From a virus: a stretch of DNA of 64,000 nucleotides. Shown in pieces: positions 31,270-39,750 of the stretch. Numbering within the stretch: position 1 is the stretch's first letter; each line of letters begins with the position of its first letter. A program made the position numbers and the translations under genes. The notes under the pieces are model-generated. The model was not told the origin of the DNA. It did no database searches and saw only the letters and a list, made by a program, of their open reading frames with translations. The DNA lies in the IMG/VR virus record IMGVR_UViG_3300020213_000029, positions 1-64,000 of that record. One strand, written 5' to 3'.

Positions 31270-31289
31270 TGATAAAAATATGCTATAAT
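31270..31289 (+). promoter_or_regulatory. extended -10 promoter, leaderless for the epimerase
   Basis: TGATAAAAATATGCTATAAT with -10 at 31284-31289. ATG 31297 follows 7 bases later. Same design as at 18370 and 24929. Confidence 0.65.
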
Positions 31290-31296
31290 TAACTGT

Positions 31297-32271
31297 ATGG
31301 CGGCAGTAGTAGTTCTTGGTGGGGGTGGCTTCATAGGTGGACACCTAGCCCTTCGACTCCGAAATGGGCGACACGATGTCACTTGTGTAGACATAAAGCC
31401 ACTGCCTGAATGGTGTCAGGTTCTCGCTGGTGTCACCAATATAGACGTCTGTGATCTGTCGACGTATCAACAGGCACGCAAAGTGATGGAGTCTAAAGAT
31501 TTTGAGGCAGCCTTTCTTCTTGCAGCAAATATGGGCGGCATATCGTGGATAACCCATCAGCCTCTTGAGTGTATTCTGTCCGTAGATATTTCGTCCTCCT
31601 GCTTAAAGGCGGCTAGAGATACTGGAGTACGGAGGCTTTTCTACAGTTCGTCTGCATGTGCTTACCCAGTTCGGCTTCAAGCCGATGTAGATAGTCTCAG
31701 CTTGTCTGAGGATATGACTTGGCAGGGTCGAGCGGAATTCGGCTACGGCGAAGAAAAACTATTTACTGAATCGCTGTGCGAAATTTTCAATACATATTCG
31801 GACCTAGAGACTAGGGTTGCCCGTTTTCATAACATCTATGGCCCATACACCAGTTTTGACGGCGGCCGAGAGAAGGCACCTGCTGCGATCTGTCGCAAAG
31901 TTATCGAGGCCAAGCTCTCCGGGAACCATACGATCGAAATTTGGGGAGATGGGGAGCAGACCAGAAGTTTCTGTTATGTCGACGATTGTATAGCAGGCAT
32001 CATCCGGATTATGAACTCTGATTACACTCAGCCGCTCAATTTGGGAAGCTCCGAACTGGTCACGGTAAATACACTGGTGTCAATTGTCGAAGAAATTGCC
32101 GATATAAAGTTGAAACGTGTTTATAATTTGGATGCCCCTCAAGGCGTACGGGGCCGAAACTCCGATAATACCTTGATAAACCAGGTACTAAATTGGGAAC
32201 CTCGCATCAAGTTGTCCGACGGAATGAAAGCTACATATGACTGGATCTGGAGGGAAATCAACAGTGCCTGA
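31297..32271 (+). CDS. GDP-mannose 3,5-epimerase-like SDR enzyme
   Basis: 324 residues. Rossmann GGGGFIGGH (residues 8-16), SSSACAYP, and catalytic YGEEK (Y150, K154). FHNIYGPYTSFDGGREKAPA and WGDGEQTRSFCYVDDC closely follow the plant and bacterial GDP-mannose 3,5-epimerase, which makes GDP-L-galactose or GDP-L-gulose. I am less sure of the exact product. It provides a rare sugar donor for the glycan island. Its last bases overlap the GTG of a small gene. Confidence 0.8.
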   Translation: MAAVVVLGGGGFIGGHLALRLRNGRHDVTCVDIKPLPEWCQVLAGVTNIDVCDLSTYQQARKVMESKDFEAAFLLAANMGGISWITHQPLECILSVDISSSCLKAARDTGVRRLFYSSSACAYPVRLQADVDSLSLSEDMTWQGRAEFGYGEEKLFTESLCEIFNTYSDLETRVARFHNIYGPYTSFDGGREKAPAAICRKVIEAKLSGNHTIEIWGDGEQTRSFCYVDDCIAGIIRIMNSDYTQPLNLGSSELVTVNTLVSIVEEIADIKLKRVYNLDAPQGVRGRNSDNTLINQVLNWEPRIKLSDGMKATYDWIWREINSA

Positions 32272-32464
32272 ACTGCTGCAACTGGCCCTCTCAATGGGCT
32301 GCAAAATCGATAACTTCACTCTGCTTTGCAAACTAGTGATCGACGGTCGGCTCAACTGTTTCCTTATAGAAAACAGTATGGCCTGTCTTAATGTAGACGG
32401 AGTCCCCTGGGTAATGGTCGGAAGAGATATACCACAAGGTATGTTATACGAGTTTGTGGACTAA
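32264..32464 (+). CDS. small hypothetical protein (66 aa)
   Basis: GTG 32264 lies inside the epimerase end. The product reads MPELLQLALSMGCKIDNFTL and ends GMLYEFVD. It contains VPWVMV but not at its end, so it is not in the PxNW family. Not recognised. Confidence 0.5.
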   Translation: MPELLQLALSMGCKIDNFTLLCKLVIDGRLNCFLIENSMACLNVDGVPWVMVGRDIPQGMLYEFVD

Positions 32465-32465
32465 A

Positions 32466-33134
32466 ATGGCTGAAGAGGACGAAATTGGACTTGTCGACCT
32501 CGACATTATGTCGGGTGACACGAACCCCGTCGATGCGGGAATCGCCGTTATCGCCCCCAGCGGCGTAACCGTGACAGTCATGACCGAAGGGGAACGAGAA
32601 CTTTTCGAAGGGGCGGCCGAAAAATACCAGGAAGACAACAAACTCACCAATGTGACTGACCTCAAGGATCTTGACCGGATCCTGATGATGGAACTAATGA
32701 TTTATCGGTGGAGTTTCTGGGTTATCCGGGAACAAGACTATTTCGGTGAGGCCATCGACCTCGACAAGATCCAAAAATCGATTGTGGAGGTCAGCAAGGA
32801 GCTGCGGCAAGTCAAGAAGTCCATGGGGATCGACAAGATCTCTCGGGACAGAGATAAAGGCAACTCGTTGGCAGAGTTTATTGAGAATATACGTCTACGG
32901 GCCAAAGAGTTCGGTTATAAACGTAACGAAGAAGCCACGAAGGCCATCACGCTCTTCAAGGAATTGGAGGCCTTGATTGTGTTTTGGGGGAATTGTACAG
33001 ATCAGGAGAGAAAAGAGAACCACTGTCAGATGGAAGACATATTTTTGTGGATCCAAACCGTAGCGATTCCGGAGTTTGTTGCGATAGACGCTGCCTTTAG
33101 AAAACAACAATCTATGTGGATCAGAGATCTTTAG
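32466..33134 (+). CDS. hypothetical protein before the terminase, possible small terminase partner
   Basis: 222 residues from ATG 32466. Helical, acidic start (MAEEDEIGLVDLDIMSGD), then ELMIYRWSFWVIREQDYFGE and a long Lys-rich helix. Position just ahead of a helix-turn-helix gene and terL suggests a packaging role, but no motif proves it. Confidence 0.5.
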   Translation: MAEEDEIGLVDLDIMSGDTNPVDAGIAVIAPSGVTVTVMTEGERELFEGAAEKYQEDNKLTNVTDLKDLDRILMMELMIYRWSFWVIREQDYFGEAIDLDKIQKSIVEVSKELRQVKKSMGIDKISRDRDKGNSLAEFIENIRLRAKEFGYKRNEEATKAITLFKELEALIVFWGNCTDQERKENHCQMEDIFLWIQTVAIPEFVAIDAAFRKQQSMWIRDL

Positions 33135-33135
33135 C

Positions 33136-33690
33136 ATGCGGGGCAATTCTGTAGACAAACTCGACGAAGATTGGGAAGCCAAGGTAGAAACTATCGCCAA
33201 ACTGTACCCCAAGAGTGTGGCGCTCGACTGGAGCGAAGTGTTCGGCCAGGACCCGGCCATTCTAGGACGGGTCATCAACGACGTTATCAAGCTGGACCAA
33301 CGGAGAGTTGGGCGTCCCGGTAAACGGCCAAGTTTGGCCCCCAATCTCACTGCACAAAAGCTAAAGGAACTACAAGGAGAGGATCACACCAATCTACCTT
33401 TTCCTGAGGCTCTGAAGATCCTCACTATGGGGACTCCTATCAAGGATGTGCTCGGGCGGCTCCATGTGAGCCGGAGTCATCTTTATAATGTGTTCGAAAG
33501 AAAAAGTCTTCCAAGTTTGGACATCATCGAGCAAGCCGCCATCGCCTTCGGGAAACATCCCAGCTACTTCCTAGAATACAGGGTCGCATATATCGTAGGC
33601 ATCCTACAATCGAAGCTGACCAGCGTACCGGAATCCTCGATTGTCTTCTACCGGAAACTAGCAGGATACGAAGAAAAGCGTAAAAAATGA
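33136..33690 (+). CDS. helix-turn-helix protein, candidate small terminase
   Basis: 184 residues. The segment DVLGRLHVSRSHLYNVFERK is a helix-turn-helix, and KHPSYFLEYRVAYIVG recalls the ending of XRE-type DNA-binding proteins of actinophages. It overlaps terL by four bases (ATGA), so the DNA-recognising terminase subunit is a fair guess. A regulator cannot be excluded. Confidence 0.5.
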   Translation: MRGNSVDKLDEDWEAKVETIAKLYPKSVALDWSEVFGQDPAILGRVINDVIKLDQRRVGRPGKRPSLAPNLTAQKLKELQGEDHTNLPFPEALKILTMGTPIKDVLGRLHVSRSHLYNVFERKSLPSLDIIEQAAIAFGKHPSYFLEYRVAYIVGILQSKLTSVPESSIVFYRKLAGYEEKRKK

Positions 33691-36600
33691 GCGTTATAGA
33701 GGATCTGACGGAGGAGGAAGCCTATCTTTGGGCAATAATTTCCGATCCATCGGGTCTGGATTTAGCGGAGTGGTCATGGACCGACGAAGAGCAGGCAGAC
33801 GGGTGTTTCCGAGCTTGGCCATTTCAATGGAAATGGTTTAGATGCACTGATCAGCGACAGATCGATCAGATGGGTCGAGGGCTCGGGAAGAGTTTATCGA
33901 TAAAAATGCGGGCCTATGCCTTTCCGTTTTTGCATCCCGGACAAGAGATGGTTATAACGGCGCCTGAGGGTGTACACCTTGATGCGGTAACAGACAACGT
34001 AGAGACAATATTTCTGTCGTCTAGGCTTGGCGACGCCATGGTGGTAAAGGGTCGTAGTGGCATAAAACATCGCCCCTTCCACATCAACTTTGTCAACGGT
34101 TCACGTATTATGGGCCGCATACCTCAACTGTCGGGCAAGGGCTTAAAAGGGACGCACCCACTGTGGTTGGAAACTGACGAGGCCAGTGACTTCCCGGCTC
34201 AAGGCTGGGTAGAAATTATCGAGACCCTGAAGATGGGCACGCCAGGAGCTGTCTGGAGGTGTATCGCAGAAGGCCAGCTCGTTCTGACGTTTGAGGGATG
34301 GAAACCTATCGAGAAAGTTGAAGTCGGAAACTTGGTTTTGACACACAAACAAAGGTGGCGTCGTGTCATAAAAACTTGGGAGAATGATATTCAGGAATGT
34401 GTATCGACACAAGGAAACGGACATCCTGGATTGATATCAACCGCTGATCATAAGTTCTATGTGAGAGGTGTTGCTCCAGGGCATAGGCGAGGAGGCAAGC
34501 AACTCCAATCTCCCGGCTGGATCTCAGCAAAGGAATTTAAATCTTCCTGTCCCTACAGCCATTGGTCTAGTCCCACAAGCGTTCCCTGGGGGGATGGGGA
34601 AGTCCCTCCTGTCGTTGCAGAGAAGGGGTGGTACACTTCGATCGCTGATACCTCAGATCTGACGTGGCTGTGGTTGTATGGGCTTTACATAGCGGAAGGC
34701 TATGGGTGTAACTCTGACAATTCTGGACACAATCACCGACGATTTCATTGGTGCGTCAACGATGAAGAATGTGATCTCGTGGCCGAGAAGCTGGCCAGTT
34801 TGGGTTTGAAATCGCATTTTTATAGGCAAGGCAAAAGTGTTAAGGTTATAGTGGGATCCTCCGGTTTATATCACTGGCTTACAGACAATGCAGGAGTTCT
34901 GGCGCACAATAAGGAAATAGCTAAATGGGTGTTTGGTCTAAATGACATACAAAGACAGGCTATATTTGATGGTATGACTTACGGGGACGGAAGCTGGTCA
35001 CATGATAGGACCAGGTGGGAGTACGTTACGGTGTCCAAGAAGCTCGCACTCGGCATGAAGCTTCTTGGACAGTCATTGGGGTACGTCTGCAATCCACGAC
35101 ACACCGAACCCAGAGAATCAATTATAGAAGGTCGTACCGTACGGTCCAAAGAGGCGTGGTGTGTCCAAATGACCCATTTGAAGGATTATATTGCGCCTAG
35201 AACTAAGTTGTTGGATGACGGGTTGATGTGGTCCCCCATCGAAGATGGTGTCCACAGTGTCGGACCGAGAAGGGTATATGATCTAGAGGTAGAAGAGGAC
35301 CATAGTTACATCGTGGAGGGTATTGTTGTATCGAATTGTCACGGCGTTACGAGAGGAATGCGGGATCACTTCTATAAGTTTACGCAACCTGACTCCGGCT
35401 GGACCGTTCACCGAGCAACCGGCATGCATCGCCCTACATGGAATGACGAAGAACGCCAAGCAAAAATGGACATGTATGGATCAAGGGATCATCCTGACTA
35501 CCGCAGGAATATTCTAGGGCTCCATGGTGATGCCACTAACCCGCTCTTCGTTCTCCATCGCCTTATGCAGTGCGTGGATGCTGAACAGACCTCTACTTAC
35601 AACACTGATGAGTACCAGATCATCAAAATCAATAACGAGATGGTCCTTGACAGTGGTGACGATGTTCTCGACCTGCTGGATTATCCAGAAGCGCACATCA
35701 AGAAATATAAAACATTCTGGATAGGCATGGATATCGGGCTCACACTCGCCCCGTCATCGATCATGATCTTCGCCGAGGAGAACGTCAAAGGCGTATCAAA
35801 ACTGCGACTCCTGTGCCGGGTTATGTTGGAACGTATCTCTAACCCGGCCCAGGTCCAAGTGATTTTGCACACGATCGCCTTTTATAAGCCGCAGGCCTTC
35901 TCTATGGACCGAACGGGTATCGGTCTGCCCATGTTCCAAGATATTCAAAATCAAGCTGAAACCGTACCCGGGCTAAAACCGGTTCTAGATATCATTAAAG
36001 GTTACAATTTCTCATCTAAGATTTTGGTAGACTTCGACCAAACCATTGATGTCGATCAGTATACCGGGGACGCCGAGAAAGAAGCGGGCATGCATCGTAA
36101 CGTGCTTGAATACTGTGTTGATGCCGAGACGGAATGCTTCACTAAAAGTGGTTGGAAGACTCACGACCAGCTAGAAGCGTCGGAGCTTATTCTCACGCTA
36201 GATCCACAGACAAAATTGGCCGAGTGGCAGCCCGTTGAGGCAGTGAATGTTTTTGATGGAGATAGGAAGGTACTTGACGTCCAAACCAGGAGTTTCTCAA
36301 GCGTCTCTACCATGAATCACAACTGGGTAACCTTTCCTGTCTCACCCTACTCTAAGAAAGAAGCAGTTGTTTGGAATACTACCGCTGACCTGGTCAATAA
36401 CTCACGAATCATGATAATGGCCCCAGGCGCCGGTGCCACACATAAAACGATCGAGGATGCGGTCGTACGAGTTGTGGCTTGGCTCTACACGGAAGGTTGG
36501 TGGGGCCACGGGAGAACAGACAAATCGTGTGGTTTTGGTATTGCCCAGTCATTCACTGTGTACCCGGAGAAAGTGGACGACATCCGGCAAGACCTGACGG

Positions 36601-37352
36601 AAGCTATTGGGGTAAAGGGGTTTTCTGAAAGTAAAGTTAACAAGGTCGGGATGATTACGTTCTGGGTAAACGCCGAGGAAGCAAGGAAAATCGAGCGACA
36701 TATTACATATCCCGAGAAATGTCCTACACCTGCCTTTTTGTCGGCCATGACGCAGGAACAGGCGCTTGAGTTTATAAGAGTATCGATAGAGGCTGATGGA
36801 TGTGGGCGACAATTCATGCAGACAAAACGCTACCATGCAGAAGCCTTCATGACTGCGACAGTAATGGCCGGTATCCCGGCCCGAATGTCCGAAACAAAGA
36901 AAGGGACCTGGTGCGTGGAGTTATTGAAGAGGGGCTATGTCAAGCCCGTTCAGGCTGTCCGTTTGAACTCATTGTGCGCCTCGATGGAGATTCGTGAACA
37001 TACCGGCATTGTCTGGTGCCCTACGACTGCGCACGGAACCTGGCTGGCTAGACGACGGGGGACGACGTATTTTACAGGCAACTCTTCGGACAAGTTAAGG
37101 CAGATCGTGGACGAGAACCGGATGATTATACCGTGGGACAAAGAGCTGATCGCTGAATTTCAGGGCTCTACGTGGTCATATGATAAGTCGGTCATCGATA
37201 TGTATGGTCGTAGAAAGCGCTATAATAAAGGCGACTTACACAACTTGGATGCTGCCCGGATGGCCGTGCTAGGTTATGTGCAGTACGCCATCGAAGTCCT
37301 GATGAAGAAAGAGAAGCAGACCCCTGTCACTGACATCTTTCTCACCTTCTGA
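33687..37352 (+). CDS. terminase large subunit carrying two inteins
   Basis: The precursor is 1221 residues; removing 359 and 323 intein residues leaves 539, normal for TerL. ATPase: GRGLGKS (about residues 63-69), Walker B LWLETDE (about 159-165). Nuclease: WIGMDIG, SMDRTGIGLP and HNLDAARMAVLG. It cuts and pumps phage DNA into the prohead. Intein 1 lies between ATPase parts, intein 2 in the nuclease domain, so both must splice for activity. The gene opens the virion module. Confidence 0.9.
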   Translation: MSVIEDLTEEEAYLWAIISDPSGLDLAEWSWTDEEQADGCFRAWPFQWKWFRCTDQRQIDQMGRGLGKSLSIKMRAYAFPFLHPGQEMVITAPEGVHLDAVTDNVETIFLSSRLGDAMVVKGRSGIKHRPFHINFVNGSRIMGRIPQLSGKGLKGTHPLWLETDEASDFPAQGWVEIIETLKMGTPGAVWRCIAEGQLVLTFEGWKPIEKVEVGNLVLTHKQRWRRVIKTWENDIQECVSTQGNGHPGLISTADHKFYVRGVAPGHRRGGKQLQSPGWISAKEFKSSCPYSHWSSPTSVPWGDGEVPPVVAEKGWYTSIADTSDLTWLWLYGLYIAEGYGCNSDNSGHNHRRFHWCVNDEECDLVAEKLASLGLKSHFYRQGKSVKVIVGSSGLYHWLTDNAGVLAHNKEIAKWVFGLNDIQRQAIFDGMTYGDGSWSHDRTRWEYVTVSKKLALGMKLLGQSLGYVCNPRHTEPRESIIEGRTVRSKEAWCVQMTHLKDYIAPRTKLLDDGLMWSPIEDGVHSVGPRRVYDLEVEEDHSYIVEGIVVSNCHGVTRGMRDHFYKFTQPDSGWTVHRATGMHRPTWNDEERQAKMDMYGSRDHPDYRRNILGLHGDATNPLFVLHRLMQCVDAEQTSTYNTDEYQIIKINNEMVLDSGDDVLDLLDYPEAHIKKYKTFWIGMDIGLTLAPSSIMIFAEENVKGVSKLRLLCRVMLERISNPAQVQVILHTIAFYKPQAFSMDRTGIGLPMFQDIQNQAETVPGLKPVLDIIKGYNFSSKILVDFDQTIDVDQYTGDAEKEAGMHRNVLEYCVDAETECFTKSGWKTHDQLEASELILTLDPQTKLAEWQPVEAVNVFDGDRKVLDVQTRSFSSVSTMNHNWVTFPVSPYSKKEAVVWNTTADLVNNSRIMIMAPGAGATHKTIEDAVVRVVAWLYTEGWWGHGRTDKSCGFGIAQSFTVYPEKVDDIRQDLTEAIGVKGFSESKVNKVGMITFWVNAEEARKIERHITYPEKCPTPAFLSAMTQEQALEFIRVSIEADGCGRQFMQTKRYHAEAFMTATVMAGIPARMSETKKGTWCVELLKRGYVKPVQAVRLNSLCASMEIREHTGIVWCPTTAHGTWLARRRGTTYFTGNSSDKLRQIVDENRMIIPWDKELIAEFQGSTWSYDKSVIDMYGRRKRYNKGDLHNLDAARMAVLGYVQYAIEVLMKKEKQTPVTDIFLTF
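34260..35336 (+). other. intein 1 of the terminase (LAGLIDADG)
   Basis: From Cys (34260, CIAEGQLVLTFEGWKPIEKV) to Asn (35334-35336, IVEGIVVSN), next residue Cys (CHGVTRG). 359 residues. Blocks A and G with final N are clear, and LYGLYIAEGYG and FDGMTYGDGS are LAGLIDADG-type helices. Splice site after GAVWR. Confidence 0.9.
36114..37082 (+). other. intein 2 of the terminase (LAGLIDADG-like)
   Basis: From Cys (36114, CVDAETECFTKSGWKTHDQL) to Asn (37080-37082, TTYFTGN), next residue Ser (SSDKLRQ). 323 residues. WLYTEGWWGH and VSIEADGCGR are endonuclease-like helices. The +1 residue is Ser, while intein 1 has Cys, so they are different types. The site lies in the nuclease domain. Confidence 0.9.
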
Positions 37353-37638
37353 AACTCGGTGCCTGTTCTGCAGGAAGATTACCTCCGCAGTTTTTTCGGC
37401 GCCTCTGATCTCTATTCTGATCTGCGACGACTGTCTGATCTGTTCACGAGTCGCCGTACTATCCCCCTCTGCTGGTGCGTTTTACGTGACCCTGTTGGTC
37501 GACGACAACCCGATCTACTTCACACTCCTCGATATGTCCGCTTTCAATGACGACGAGGACGAATGGGTGCGGTCTCTAAACAAGATTCGGACCGATCACT
37601 TCGATATGGTCAAAGATTGTCGAAAGAAGTCGATTTAG
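37324..37638 (+). CDS. zinc-finger protein with unclear start
   Basis: In this frame the sequence encodes CLFCRKITSAVF, then LICDDCLICSRVAVL, and an acidic end (AFNDDEDEWVRSLNK). The Cys pairs and natural composition show real coding up to TAG 37636. No ATG, GTG or TTG precedes the first Cys. CTG 37324 is the only near-start. The frame overlaps the end of terL. A competing GTG 37359 frame gives an unnatural Arg-rich protein. The start is unresolved. Confidence 0.5.
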   Translation: MSLTSFSPSETRCLFCRKITSAVFSAPLISILICDDCLICSRVAVLSPSAGAFYVTLLVDDNPIYFTLLDMSAFNDDEDEWVRSLNKIRTDHFDMVKDCRKKSI

Positions 37639-37645
37639 GCGGATT

Positions 37646-37981
37646 ATGTTTACTTTAACCGACGAAAACCCGATTATCCCTAAGAGAGGGAATCTCACGG
37701 TACAGGACTTCCGTGACGAACTCGATACTTTCTTCAAAGAGATTGAGAGATTTTATCAGATGGATCCGGTGTCGATTCTGCAGCGACTTGCCGCTTACAG
37801 TGGCCGGATGTCCTACGTGAGATCCCTTATCATGCGCCAAAAAGAATCACGGGATCTGACAAATTTCAGGGTCAAAGAACTTGACCCATTTTTGGTTGAG
37901 GTCGACCGTCAGTTCCGTATCTGGTCCCGAGTCATCACCATCCAACAAGATGAATGGAAACAAGCGGCAGGGGCCTTGTAA
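37646..37981 (+). CDS. small helical protein before the portal
   Basis: 111 residues, MFTLTDENPIIPKRGNLTVQ, helical from residue 20. It stops in a TAATG overlap with the portal start. Position suggests a head-assembly part. No family recognised. Confidence 0.5.
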   Translation: MFTLTDENPIIPKRGNLTVQDFRDELDTFFKEIERFYQMDPVSILQRLAAYSGRMSYVRSLIMRQKESRDLTNFRVKELDPFLVEVDRQFRIWSRVITIQQDEWKQAAGAL

Positions 37982-39594
37982 TGGCACGGCCGAAGAAAAT
38001 CGTCCTCATCAACGAATCCGATGTCGACGACAACGACATTCTTCAGGCGATGCAAGCGAGTCCCGCTTTGGCGGCGATGACGACATGGACCCGGAACGTA
38101 CAGCGGGGCAGCCGTAGCGGCGGCATCTTTGAGCGGGATCGGTACGTCACACCGGGCGTCCTGTTCGATCAGTTCCGTGTAGCGCTCGATGCCGTCGAAT
38201 CCGATGATGTCTGCAGCGGTGCCCTGGAAACAACCGAATCGTTGATGTTCACTTCACTAGAAGTGGTCTGCGATGACGAAGATGAAGAGAATGTTTGGAA
38301 CCAGATCATTTATGATATCGAATTGGAGATCCGCTTTCGTGAAATGTGGCGGGAACTCTTTACGGTGTCGCAGTATTACGCAGCGATGCTGTGGACCAAA
38401 AAGGATTACAAGGTCCAGGGCGAAACCGACGCCGGAAACCAAAAAAAGAAACAGTACCCGGGACTGAACGTACCGTCTGCCCTTACTCTACTCGACCCGC
38501 TCAAGGTACTCCCGGTTGGCAATTTCCTTTTTGGGCAGGAACGTCTCGCCTATTTGGCTTCGCCCGATGAATCACTCAGCTTCCAGAACGTGTTGGCCGG
38601 GGACGTTACCTCCGATTTGATCGTCGCTTCCCTGCTAGAGCGAAAGATGGACAAGGACGAATACAACGCTCAGCAACTCTCGGAGGAGACGGGCGCCGTA
38701 TTTCATGACCTGTATTTGATGAACAAAGACACCGTGTTTCGTCACACGGCGACACGGCCGAGCTACGCCAAATTCGCTAGCGTCAGAATGAAATCTGTGT
38801 TCGAACTGTTGGACCTTAAGCAGCAGCTCCGACAAATGGACCGTGTGCATCTCACCGCTGCGACAAATTTCATACTTTTAATAAAGAAGGGGGAAAAGGA
38901 TTCCCCGGCGCAACAGCCCGAGCTGGCGGCGCTGAATGAGCAGGTCAGGACGTTGGCCCGGGTCCCGATTATCGTCGGTGATCACCGTTTGAATATCGAA
39001 ATCATCACGCCAAAGGTCGATGCGACGCTGCAGCCAGAGCGATACAACAACCTGGACTCTCGTATCACGTCACGGTTGTTCCAAATGTTCAGCACGGGCT
39101 CATATAGTTCAGGCACAAAGGGCGATGACTCGATCAAATTGGCCCGCATACTGGCCCGAGGGATGGAATCTCGTCGAACCGGAATGATCGCATCCATCAT
39201 GAAGAACATCATTCTTCCCACTATGGCACGGAACCCGCAGCTGAAATCCCCGCCGGAACTCAATGTGACACCGAAACGTATTGCCCTCGACTTCGATCCG
39301 CAGGTCCTCAACTACATCCTTGAAGCCCGCACCCGTGGTGATATCTCTAGGGAAACGGCGCTCGGCGAAATGGAAATCGACCAGCTCGACGAAGTCCGAA
39401 ACAGGAAACGGGAAAAGAAATACGACAAAATCTTTGAGCCTCCGGCGCTGCCTACCGCTCCCATCCCGCCCGGCGGTGCGGTTCCTGCAAAGCCCAGAAC
39501 ATCAGCAACACCGAAAGCCGGAGGTCGCAAAGGTGGGACAAACCCCAACTCCTTCACCTCCGGACCTGGGCGTGGTCCAGCTAAACCAGGATGA
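37981..39594 (+). CDS. portal protein
   Basis: 537 residues. The order right after terL, size, and segments such as SALTLLDPLKVLPVG, helical ELLDLKQQLRQMDRVHLTAA and a Pro/Gly-rich end (PIPPGGAVPAKPRTSATPKA) fit actinophage portals. Forms the ring through which DNA enters and leaves the head. ATG 37981 comes from the TAATG junction. Confidence 0.8.
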   Translation: MARPKKIVLINESDVDDNDILQAMQASPALAAMTTWTRNVQRGSRSGGIFERDRYVTPGVLFDQFRVALDAVESDDVCSGALETTESLMFTSLEVVCDDEDEENVWNQIIYDIELEIRFREMWRELFTVSQYYAAMLWTKKDYKVQGETDAGNQKKKQYPGLNVPSALTLLDPLKVLPVGNFLFGQERLAYLASPDESLSFQNVLAGDVTSDLIVASLLERKMDKDEYNAQQLSEETGAVFHDLYLMNKDTVFRHTATRPSYAKFASVRMKSVFELLDLKQQLRQMDRVHLTAATNFILLIKKGEKDSPAQQPELAALNEQVRTLARVPIIVGDHRLNIEIITPKVDATLQPERYNNLDSRITSRLFQMFSTGSYSSGTKGDDSIKLARILARGMESRRTGMIASIMKNIILPTMARNPQLKSPPELNVTPKRIALDFDPQVLNYILEARTRGDISRETALGEMEIDQLDEVRNRKREKKYDKIFEPPALPTAPIPPGGAVPAKPRTSATPKAGGRKGGTNPNSFTSGPGRGPAKPG

Positions 39595-39600
39595 GAATTG

Positions 39601-39750
39601 ATGCAACTTAACGAAGAACAACTCGCTGAAAAATGGCGTGGTCCATTCACCGGACAGCTCAATATCTTTGGTGACGAGTATAAGGAACCCTCTACCGAAC
39701 CGATAGAAACCAGTAGGGGGGAGTCTAATGACTATAGGGATCGAATCTGA
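39601..39750 (+). CDS. small protein between portal and protease (49 aa)
   Basis: MQLNEEQLAEKWRGPFTGQL at the start, ending NDYRDRI. It overlaps the start of the next gene by 23 bases. Unknown; it could be a head-assembly cofactor. Confidence 0.45.
   Translation: MQLNEEQLAEKWRGPFTGQLNIFGDEYKEPSTEPIETSRGESNDYRDRI

Noticed and set aside
32380-32464. VPWVMV in the 32264 protein as another family tail
   Set aside because: It is internal, lacks the Asn/Ser-Trp core and is followed by 16 residues.
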